The notes under the pieces were generated by a model, which was not told where the DNA came from, did not search any database, and saw nothing but the letters and a program-made list of their open reading frames with translations. The translations under genes and the position numbers were made by a program. This document shows, piece after piece, positions 16,816-23,055 of a DNA stretch of 64,000 nucleotides. Within the stretch, counting starts at the first letter, position 1, and the number at the start of each line of letters is the position of its first letter. The stretch comes from JAHRVQ01 sp963976815. Its GTDB lineage: Bacteria > Pseudomonadota > Gammaproteobacteria > Pseudomonadales > Azotimanducaceae. The DNA lies in assembly GCA_963976815.1 (NCBI GenBank), contig CAXBLU010000013.1, forward strand, positions 54,303-118,302, given 5' to 3'.

Positions 16816-17637
16816 ATGTTAATTCAAAATGATCGCCCTACTATCATGGGTATTCTCAACGTCACGCCAGATTCCTTTTCCGATGGTGGGCTGTATGTAT
16901 CCCTCGACGATGCGCTTCGCCGTGCCGAACGTATGGTGAGTGAGGGCGCAGATATTATTGACGTTGGTGGGGAGTCAACCAGACCTGGCGCTGAAAGTGT
17001 TTCTGTTGAGGAAGAACTGGAGAGAGTGGTGCCTGTGGTTGAGGCGTTACGTTCTCGGCTGGATGTGTCGATTTCCGTTGATACAAGCACGCCGGAGGTC
17101 ATGTTGGCGGCTTCAAGGGTCGGTGCCTCAATGATTAATGATGTTCGAGCCCTACGCAGGGACGGTGCTCTGGAAGTTGCTCGGGTGACTGGATTGCCGG
17201 TCTGCTTGATGCATATGCAAGGTGATCCTAAAACCATGCAGATGAATCCCAGCTATGATGATTTGCTAGCCGATGTCAGACAATTTTTTGTCGAGCGTAT
17301 CGGTGTTTGCATGGCGGCAGGTTTGGAAAAAGGAAAGCTTTTACTGGATCCAGGGTTTGGATTCGGCAAAACACCCAGGCAAAACCTCCATTTGATCAAC
17401 CAACTTGAAGTCTTTAAAGATCTCGAGTGCCCATTGTTGGTGGGGCTTTCGAGAAAGAGTACTATTAGCAAGGTGCTTGGGTCCGAAGGAGATGATCGGC
17501 TGATCGGTAGTCTTGTCGGAGCTGTGTGGGCTTACAGCAAGGGCGCCGCTATTTTGAGAGTTCATGATGTGGCGCAAACTCACGCTGCACTTACTATGGC
17601 CAGAGCCTTCGCTAATGATGGTGATCAGTTTGATTGA
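16816..17637 (+). CDS. folP: Dihydropteroate synthase
   Basis: Condenses the pterin pyrophosphate with p-aminobenzoate in folate synthesis; the sulfonamide target. The 273 aa form a TIM barrel with MGILNVTPDSFSDGG, DVGGESTRPGA, the LLDPGFGFGK loop and GLSRKS, all standard. The start ATG at 16816 has no visible Shine-Dalgarno, and no alternative start exists before an in-frame stop at 16789. folP-glmM (12 bases apart) is the normal order after ftsH. The folK gene for the preceding step is not found at its usual place by pcnB in this window. Confidence 0.96.
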   Translation: MLIQNDRPTIMGILNVTPDSFSDGGLYVSLDDALRRAERMVSEGADIIDVGGESTRPGAESVSVEEELERVVPVVEALRSRLDVSISVDTSTPEVMLAASRVGASMINDVRALRRDGALEVARVTGLPVCLMHMQGDPKTMQMNPSYDDLLADVRQFFVERIGVCMAAGLEKGKLLLDPGFGFGKTPRQNLHLINQLEVFKDLECPLLVGLSRKSTISKVLGSEGDDRLIGSLVGAVWAYSKGAAILRVHDVAQTHAALTMARAFANDGDQFD

Positions 17638-17649
17638 AAGAGAGCAAGA

Positions 17650-18990
17650 TTGAAAAAACGATATTTTGGAACGGATGGTATTCGTGGTGCAGTCGGCCAG
17701 GGAGCAATCACCCCTGAATTTATGCTTAAGCTTGGCTGGGCTGCTGGTCGAGTGTTTGCCAAAAATGGTCGAGGTGAAGTCCTAATTGGCAAAGACACTA
17801 GAATCTCTGGCTATATGTTCGAATCGGCCCTTGAAGCGGGTCTGGTTTCGGCAGGTCTTGATGTTCGTTTGTTAGGTCCAATGCCAACACCAGCCGTTGC
17901 TTACCTGACCAGAACTTTTCACGCCAGGGCTGGCATTGTCATCAGCGCGTCGCACAATGCTTATGTTGATAATGGCATCAAGTTTTTCTCCGGGGCGGGT
18001 GAAAAACTTGATGATGAAATTGAGCTTGCGATCGAGAGAGAGCTAAAAAAAGCCGAAAAGCATATGGAAGTGGTGGCTTCGGACAAGATCGGTAAGGTGA
18101 GTCGTATCAATGATGCTGCTGGTCGTTATATTGAGTTCTGTAAGAGCTGTTTCCCTTCCCAGAAGAACTTAAGGGGACTGAGAATTGTTCTGGACTGCGC
18201 GCACGGCGCAACTTACCACGTTGCGCCTAGTGTTTTCCGAGAGCTCGGTGCTGAAGTTATTGAAATGGGTGTTACGCCAAACGGCCTAAACATCAACGAT
18301 GGGGTTGGCTCTACAGAGCCCGCCCAGTTACAAAAAAAGGTCATTGAAGCACGCGCAGATTTTGGTATTGCACTGGACGGTGATGGTGACAGAGTTGTCA
18401 TGGTCGATCACCTTGGTGAGATTGTTGATGGTGATGAGTTGGTCTTTGTCATCACCGATGATCGACAACGACGGGACCATATGGATGGTGGGGTCGTCGG
18501 CACGTTAATGAGCAATTTTGGTCTCGAATTAGCGTTGCAGGATTTGAAGGTGCCCTTTGTCCGAGCCGCGGTCGGGGATAGATATGTCTTGGCGGAATTG
18601 CAACGAAATGACTGGTTGGTCGGTGGAGAATCCTCAGGACATATACTGTGCTTGGATGTGACCTCAACCGGTGATGGTATTGTTTCAGCATTACAGGTTG
18701 TCGGTGCGATTGTCGAATCGGGCGAATCGTTGCATGACCTGAAAGCAAAGATGTCAAAATTCCCCCAATGTATGATTAATGTTCAGTGTGACAAGGAAGC
18801 CGTCCACGATGAATTGGTCAAAGGCGCTGTTGAGGCGACAGAGCGATCGCTTGATGGAAAGGGGCGTGTGCTACTTCGGCCTTCTGGTACGGAGCCCGTC
18901 GTGCGGGTCATGGTGGAGGGAGAAGATGCCTCATCAGTTCAGACGCTCGCAAAGAGCCTGGCAGCTGTTGTCGAATCCGCAGGTAGTTGA
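17650..18990 (+). CDS. glmM: Phosphoglucosamine mutase GlmM
   Basis: Converts glucosamine-6-phosphate to glucosamine-1-phosphate for UDP-GlcNAc synthesis. The 446 aa have the four domains of the family: active-site Ser101 in VISASHNAYVDNGIKFF, the Mg site DGDGDR, the sugar loop GGESSGH and the phosphate loop RPSGTEPVVRVM. The position after SASHN is Ala where most relatives have Pro. The start is TTG 17650, followed by KKRYFGTDGIRG; a weak AGAG lies upstream. Confidence 0.96.
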   Translation: MKKRYFGTDGIRGAVGQGAITPEFMLKLGWAAGRVFAKNGRGEVLIGKDTRISGYMFESALEAGLVSAGLDVRLLGPMPTPAVAYLTRTFHARAGIVISASHNAYVDNGIKFFSGAGEKLDDEIELAIERELKKAEKHMEVVASDKIGKVSRINDAAGRYIEFCKSCFPSQKNLRGLRIVLDCAHGATYHVAPSVFRELGAEVIEMGVTPNGLNINDGVGSTEPAQLQKKVIEARADFGIALDGDGDRVVMVDHLGEIVDGDELVFVITDDRQRRDHMDGGVVGTLMSNFGLELALQDLKVPFVRAAVGDRYVLAELQRNDWLVGGESSGHILCLDVTSTGDGIVSALQVVGAIVESGESLHDLKAKMSKFPQCMINVQCDKEAVHDELVKGAVEATERSLDGKGRVLLRPSGTEPVVRVMVEGEDASSVQTLAKSLAAVVESAGS

Positions 18991-19043
18991 TTGAAACTTA
19001 TGGTTAAAGTGTTTAACATGCGCAGCCGCTTTTGGGCGTTGCT

Positions 19044-19784
19044 GTGAGGAAGATATTCGTCGCAGGAAATTGGAAGATGAATGGCAATTGGGTCGAAAAT
19101 AGAGACCTGATGCTGGAGCTTCTAGCGCTGCCTTCTCACGTAGATCGTGTGGTGTGTCCCCCGTCTGTTTATCTGGCTCAGGTCGCAGAACTGATTTCGG
19201 GATCCGATATTCAACTGGGTGCCCAGGATGTTGACTGGCATGAAGCCGGTGCCTTTACGGGAGAAATATCCGCCGCGATGGCTGCGGACGTTGGGGTAAG
19301 TTACGTCATTGTCGGCCATTCCGAGCGTCGGGCGTTGTATGGAGAGGGTAACGAAGTCTGCCTCAGGAAGACCGAGGCGGTGTTAAAAAAGGGGTTGATC
19401 CCAATATTTTGTGTTGGGGAAACCAAGGCTGAGCGAGACAGCGATGAAACAAATCGGGTGATTGCAGCGCAATTGGCTGAATTGATTGAGATGGTGCCGT
19501 TGGATCGGCTCATGATTGCCTACGAACCGGTATGGGCGATAGGGACAGGAGAAGTTGCGACACCGCAGCAGGCAGACAATGTTCATAAACATATCCGCCA
19601 GCTTGTTGCAGCCAAGGACAAGGATGCAGCCGAGAGAATTCAAATTCTCTACGGTGGCAGTGTCAACGCCGGGAATGCTGCAGGTTTATTTGCAATGCCA
19701 GATATAGACGGGGCATTGGTAGGCGGCGCTTCCCTTAAGGCGAAGGATTTTAGTTCGATCTGTTGTGCTACAACGGAAGAATGA
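19044..19784 (+). CDS. tpiA: Triosephosphate isomerase
   Basis: Interconverts dihydroxyacetone phosphate and glyceraldehyde-3-phosphate. It contains GNWKMN with the active-site Asn and Lys, VGHSERR with the electrophilic His, and AYEPVWAIGTG with the catalytic Glu. The frame opens at TTG 19032 (MGVAV...), but GTG 19044 gives MRKIFVAGNWKMN, which aligns with family N-termini and a length of 246 aa. Neither start has a strong Shine-Dalgarno. glmM-tpiA-secG is the standard pseudomonad cluster. Confidence 0.95.
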   Translation: MRKIFVAGNWKMNGNWVENRDLMLELLALPSHVDRVVCPPSVYLAQVAELISGSDIQLGAQDVDWHEAGAFTGEISAAMAADVGVSYVIVGHSERRALYGEGNEVCLRKTEAVLKKGLIPIFCVGETKAERDSDETNRVIAAQLAELIEMVPLDRLMIAYEPVWAIGTGEVATPQQADNVHKHIRQLVAAKDKDAAERIQILYGGSVNAGNAAGLFAMPDIDGALVGGASLKAKDFSSICCATTEE

Positions 19785-19829
19785 CGTCCAGGTGAATGGT
19801 CACCGGGACGGATTAAGAATGAGAGAATT

Positions 19830-20240
19830 ATGCAACCTGAAATAGTTGAAACACTGGTATTAGTCCTTCACGTATTAGCGAGCCTTGCCATCATTGGGTT
19901 AATCCTGATCCAGCAGGGCAAAGGCGCTGAAATGGGTTCCGGATTTGGTTCTGGATCGTCGGGTACGGTATTTGGCGCCGGTGGTGCAGGTAATTTCCTG
20001 ACAAAAACCACAACCATGATTGCAATCGCATTCTTTTTGACTAGTTTTGGTTTGGCTTACTTTGCCAAGCAAAAGTCAGAGTCTGTACGTACGCTGGGTA
20101 TTCCAGACGTGGTTCAGCAGGTAGAATCAGTAGAACTTCCGGAACTTGATGCTGTTTCAGCGGCAGTTGAGTCAGAATTACCGGTTGTAGAAGATTCGGC
20201 TGCGGAGAGTGCAGCCTCATCGGAAATCCCAGAGGGATAA
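19830..20240 (+). CDS. secG: Preprotein translocase subunit SecG
   Basis: Inner-membrane subunit of the SecYEG channel. The 136 aa begin with TM1 (about 7-27, LVLHVLASLAIIGLILIQQ), the conserved GKGAEMGSGFGSGSSGTVFGA loop region, and TM2 (about 56-75), followed by an acidic Glu/Ser/Val-rich tail typical in composition and variable in length. GAGAG about 7 bases upstream supports ATG 19830. tRNA-Leu begins 14 bases after the stop, so the tRNA is probably cotranscribed. Confidence 0.93.
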   Translation: MQPEIVETLVLVLHVLASLAIIGLILIQQGKGAEMGSGFGSGSSGTVFGAGGAGNFLTKTTTMIAIAFFLTSFGLAYFAKQKSESVRTLGIPDVVQQVESVELPELDAVSAAVESELPVVEDSAAESAASSEIPEG

Positions 20241-20254
20241 CCGAAACAAGTTTA

Positions 20255-20341
20255 GCCGAAGTGGTGAAATTGGTAGACACGCTACCTTGAGGGGGTAGTG
20301 AGCTTACGCTCGTGGAGGTTCAAGTCCTCTCTTCGGCACCA
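20255..20341 (+). tRNA. tRNA-Leu (anticodon GAG)
   Basis: GCCGAAG at 20255 pairs with CTTCGGC at 20331-20337, followed by discriminator A and an encoded CCA. The anticodon stem-loop CTACC-TTGAGGG-GGTAG gives anticodon GAG, and a long variable arm marks a class II tRNA. It has 87 nt with CCA. tRNA-Leu between secG and the fMet tRNA is conserved in pseudomonads. Confidence 0.96.
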
Positions 20342-20355
20342 AATTCGTGGCTTAA

Positions 20356-20387
20356 GTCGGTGGCTTTGCGGAACGCAAAACATCGAC
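20356..20387 (+). other. Hairpin after tRNA-Leu (repeat unit 1)
   Basis: GTCGGT (20356-20361) pairs with ATCGAC (20382-20387, one G-U), then TTTGCG (20365-20370) with CGCAAA (20374-20379) over loop GAA. A hairpin of different sequence but similar shape follows the tRNA-tail copy (20495-20523), suggesting a conserved RNA structure. Confidence 0.55.
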
Positions 20388-20442
20388 CGCGCAGCGCAGC
20401 TGAATTGCTGAGAGCCGAAACGACCCAGGTAATACCAGAAGT

Positions 20443-20492
20443 CGCTCGTGGAGGCCGGACGGCCGGACCCTCAAGTCCTCTCTTCGGCACCA
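20443..20492 (+). pseudogene. Duplicated tRNA-Leu 3' tail with GC-rich insert
   Basis: CGCTCGTGGAGG (20443-20454) and a 22-base block (20471-20492) are identical to the tRNA-Leu 3' part at 20307-20318 and 20320-20341, including the CCA. Between them a 16-base GC-rich insert (CCGGACGGCCGGACCC, 20455-20470) replaces one T, splitting the T-arm. The offset of the tail copy is 151 bases. It cannot make a tRNA. Similarity continues past CCA (AAATTCGT versus AAGTTTGT) and recurs further on (GCGCAGCTGAATT at 20394, GCGTAGCTGAATT at 20541), so the duplicated unit is about 150 bp. Confidence 0.8.
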
Positions 20493-20494
20493 AG

Positions 20495-20523
20495 TTTGTA
20501 TTTTCGCTTCGCGAAAACACAAA
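20495..20523 (+). other. Hairpin after the tRNA-tail copy (repeat unit 2)
   Basis: TTTGTATTTTCGC (20495-20507) pairs with GCGAAAACACAAA (20511-20523) over loop TTC, 12 of 13 bases paired. It corresponds in position to the hairpin at 20356-20387, although the sequence differs. Confidence 0.6.
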
Positions 20524-20685
20524 CCGCAACAGGTAAATCAGCGTAGCTGAATTACCGAGCCCCGACAATACAGGTCCTGTGGAAGACTCGCGGCTCTATA
20601 TCCTCCGCCAGCCCCATTGCCGGGCCTTTCCGCCGGCTCCATCCAAATAAAAATCACCTATATCTGGCCTGTTCCTCCACAGCTG

Positions 20686-20714
20686 TTGACCCGGACACAA
20701 CACATCCCTATAAT
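20686..20714 (+). promoter_or_regulatory. Sigma-70 promoter of the fMet tRNA-rimP-nusA operon
   Basis: TTGACC (20686-20691), 17-base spacer, TATAAT (20709-20714), then the GC-rich discriminator TCGCCCCC. A near-consensus stable-RNA promoter; the GC-rich discriminator is typical of stringently controlled promoters. Confidence 0.9.
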
Positions 20715-20729
20715 TCGCCCCCTTGTTGA

Positions 20730-20806
<77 letters not shown>

Positions 20807-20818
20807 CAGTTTGATATG

Positions 20819-20841
20819 AAGCCCCTCTTTAGGGGCTTTTT
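20819..20841 (+). terminator. Terminator after tRNA-fMet
   Basis: AAGCCCC (20819-20825), loop TCTTTA, GGGGCTT (20832-20838) and a T-run to 20841. It ends most metY transcripts before rimP. Confidence 0.85.
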
Positions 20842-20928
20842 ATTAGCTCGAGTCATGCCGCCTCACCCTCAACGGGGTAAGACTGGCCTGGTCCGGGCAT
20901 TAAAATCGTTTTGGCGAACTGTGGATTT

Positions 20929-20947
20929 CAGTGCGTCATGCGCACTG
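20929..20947 (+). other. Hairpin in the rimP leader
   Basis: CAGTGCG (20929-20935), loop TCATG, CGCACTG (20941-20947): a perfect 7-bp stem immediately before the second terminator. The pair may form an antitermination-controlled leader for rimP-nusA. Confidence 0.6.
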
Positions 20948-20973
20948 AAAAATGGGCCAAGAGCCCATTTTTT
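20948..20973 (+). terminator. Second terminator before rimP
   Basis: AAAAATGGGC (20948-20957), loop CAAGA, GCCCATTTTT (20963-20972), T-run to 20973. It stands 30 bases before the rimP start, so rimP-nusA-infB expression needs read-through; in E. coli this operon is autoregulated by NusA through leader termination. An ATG at 20952 lies inside this stem and is not the rimP start. Confidence 0.85.
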
Positions 20974-21002
20974 ATTGGTCGAATGTAAATAGTTGGCGTG
21001 AC

Positions 21003-21452
21003 GTGAGCGAGCAGTTAAGAGAATTGATTGAACCCGTCGTCGTGGGTTTGGGGTTTGAGCTCTGGGGGCTTGAATACTTGAGTCAGGGCAAGCACTCCGT
21101 GCTGAAGATTTTTATAGACGCGGAGGCGGGGATCGATGTTGACGATTGCGCCAGTGTAAGTAGGCAGGTAGGCAGTCTGTTGGATGTCGAAGAACCTCTA
21201 AAGGGTAAATATACTCTTGAGGTTTCTTCCCCAGGTATGGATCGGAGATTGTTTCAGCTGTCTCAGTACGAAATGTTTAAGGGTGCGAAGATTAAAGTGA
21301 ATCTGCGTACACCCTATGAAGGAAAACGAAAATATACAGGCTTGTTGTGTGGGGTCGAGGACGGAGATGTTGTCCTGAGGCTCGGAGAAGAAGAAATTCT
21401 TTTTCCCTTTGCAGACATAGACAAAGCCCAGGTGGTGCCGGTATTTGATTAG
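21003..21452 (+). CDS. rimP: Ribosome maturation factor RimP
   Basis: 30S assembly factor. The 150 aa match E. coli length exactly, with LIEPVVVGLGFELWGLEY, the core signature IDVDDCASVSRQVGSLLDVEEP and the SSPGMDRRLF region leading to the C-terminal SH3-like domain. The open frame reaches back to an ATG at 20952, but that lies in the terminator stem; GTG 21003 starting VSEQLRELIEPV is chosen. First protein gene of the rimP-nusA-infB-rbfA-truB-rpsO-pnp block. Confidence 0.95.
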   Translation: MSEQLRELIEPVVVGLGFELWGLEYLSQGKHSVLKIFIDAEAGIDVDDCASVSRQVGSLLDVEEPLKGKYTLEVSSPGMDRRLFQLSQYEMFKGAKIKVNLRTPYEGKRKYTGLLCGVEDGDVVLRLGEEEILFPFADIDKAQVVPVFD

Positions 21453-21529
21453 GAATGTCAATCGACCGGTGTGAATGGGACTTGGGGGCATTTGCCTCTA
21501 AAGTATATTGTCAGAATTGAGGCAATGTA

Positions 21530-23035
21530 ATGAGTAAAGAAATATTACTGGTCGTGGAATCAGTTTCCAACGAGAAGGGTGTCCCTAACGACATCATTTT
21601 TGAGGCACTAGAGCTCGCGCTCGCCACGGCAACCAAGAAACGCTATGAAGAAGGCGTAGAACTCCGTGTTTCCATTAATCAGGAAACCGGTGATTACGAA
21701 ACTTTCAGGCGCTGGATCATCATTGATGATGACGAGCCGATGGAATTCCCTTCATCTCAAACGACTGTTTCCGCTGCAAGGTTGGACGATCCTGAAATTC
21801 AGGTCGGCGACTGGATAGAGGAAGAAGTCGAATCCGTTGGGTTTGGCCGAATTGCGGCTCAAACTGCCAAGCAAGTTATTGTCCAAAAAGTTCGAGAAGC
21901 CGAACGTGCACAGGTTGTTGATGCTTACCGATCTAGAATTGGCGAACTCGTCAATGGCCAGGTCAAAAAGGTCAATCGTGAAGCTGTCATTGTAGATTTG
22001 GGAAATAATGCAGAAGCGATTCTGCCGCGAGAAGAATGGATTCCGCGAGAAACATTCCGAATTGGTGATCGACTTCGTGCATTGCTAAAAGAAGTGCGAC
22101 CGGAAGCTCGAGGTCCTCAACTGGCGCTTACACGTACCAGTTCAGAAATGTTGATAGAGCTGTTCAAAATTGAAGTGCCAGAAATTGCCGATGGCGTTAT
22201 TGAAATTCTTGGTGCTGCTCGGGATCCGGGTTCAAGAGCCAAAATTGCAGTTAAGACCAATGACGGCCGAATAGACCCCGTGGGTGCATGTGTTGGTATG
22301 CGTGGATCTCGGGTACAGGCAGTATCCGGAGAGCTTTGTAACGAGCGAATCGATATTGTGTTGTGGGATGACAATGTTGCGCAGTTAGCAATAAACGCAA
22401 TGTCGCCGGCAGAAGTTGTATCTATTGTGGTTGATGAAGAGACCAACAGCATGGACATTGCTGTAGGGGAAGACAATTTAGCCCAGGCCATTGGTCGAGG
22501 CGGCCAGAACGTTAAACTCGCCAGCGAGTTGACGGGCTGGGTACTCAATATTATGACCGAAGCTGAAGCCGCTGAGAAACAGAATGAAGAAGCGGGTTCT
22601 ATCATCGAGAAGTTCATGGACAAGCTCGATGTCGACGAAGATGTTGCGATTGTTCTAGTTGAAGAAGGTTTTACCACGTTAGAAGAAGTGGCATACGTTC
22701 CTCAGGAGGAGATGGTTGCAATCGAAGGTTTTGATGAAGATATTGTCGAAGAGCTTCGCAATAGAGCAAAAAGTGCGTTGACCACCATGGAATTGGCCAA
22801 CGAAGAAGAATTGGAAAATGTAACGCCCGCCGATGACCTGCTGGAGATGGAAGGCATGGATCGACGGCTAGCGTTTCAGCTAGCAAAAATGGGCGTTATC
22901 ACCATGGAAGATCTTGCCGAGCAGGCGGTTGATGACCTGCTTGATGTTGAAGGTTTGGATGAAGAACGTGCGGGTAGTCTAATCATGACAGCACGTGCTC
23001 CCTGGTTCGAAGAAGATTCAGCCGAGGAAGCGTAA
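21530..23035 (+). CDS. nusA: Transcription termination/antitermination factor NusA
   Basis: RNA polymerase-binding factor controlling pausing, termination and antitermination. The 501 aa comprise the N-terminal polymerase-binding domain, S1 domain (about 135-200, GQVKKVNREAVIVDLGNNAEAIL region), KH1 and KH2 (GMRGSRVQAVSGEL; GRGGQNVKLASELTG) and two C-terminal helix-hairpin repeats, as in gammaproteobacteria. ATG 21530 is preceded by GAGG. infB follows after 20 bases. Confidence 0.98.
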   Translation: MSKEILLVVESVSNEKGVPNDIIFEALELALATATKKRYEEGVELRVSINQETGDYETFRRWIIIDDDEPMEFPSSQTTVSAARLDDPEIQVGDWIEEEVESVGFGRIAAQTAKQVIVQKVREAERAQVVDAYRSRIGELVNGQVKKVNREAVIVDLGNNAEAILPREEWIPRETFRIGDRLRALLKEVRPEARGPQLALTRTSSEMLIELFKIEVPEIADGVIEILGAARDPGSRAKIAVKTNDGRIDPVGACVGMRGSRVQAVSGELCNERIDIVLWDDNVAQLAINAMSPAEVVSIVVDEETNSMDIAVGEDNLAQAIGRGGQNVKLASELTGWVLNIMTEAEAAEKQNEEAGSIIEKFMDKLDVDEDVAIVLVEEGFTTLEEVAYVPQEEMVAIEGFDEDIVEELRNRAKSALTTMELANEEELENVTPADDLLEMEGMDRRLAFQLAKMGVITMEDLAEQAVDDLLDVEGLDEERAGSLIMTARAPWFEEDSAEEA

Positions 23036-23055
23036 TCATAGTTAGGGTGGAATGA

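Noticed and set aside
20312..20568. Open frames of 74-82 codons on both strands over the tRNA-Leu tail and the repeat
   Set aside because: They run through tRNA sequence and hairpins, have no ribosome binding sites and no protein-like sequence; the region is explained by the tRNA-tail duplication.
20952..21002. Upstream ATG start for rimP
   Set aside because: It lies within a terminator stem and would add 17 unrelated residues; the GTG at 21003 restores the normal 150-residue protein.
22117..22677. 186-codon minus-strand frame inside nusA
   Set aside because: Antisense to the well-conserved KH region of NusA; Ser/Thr-rich sequence without family features.
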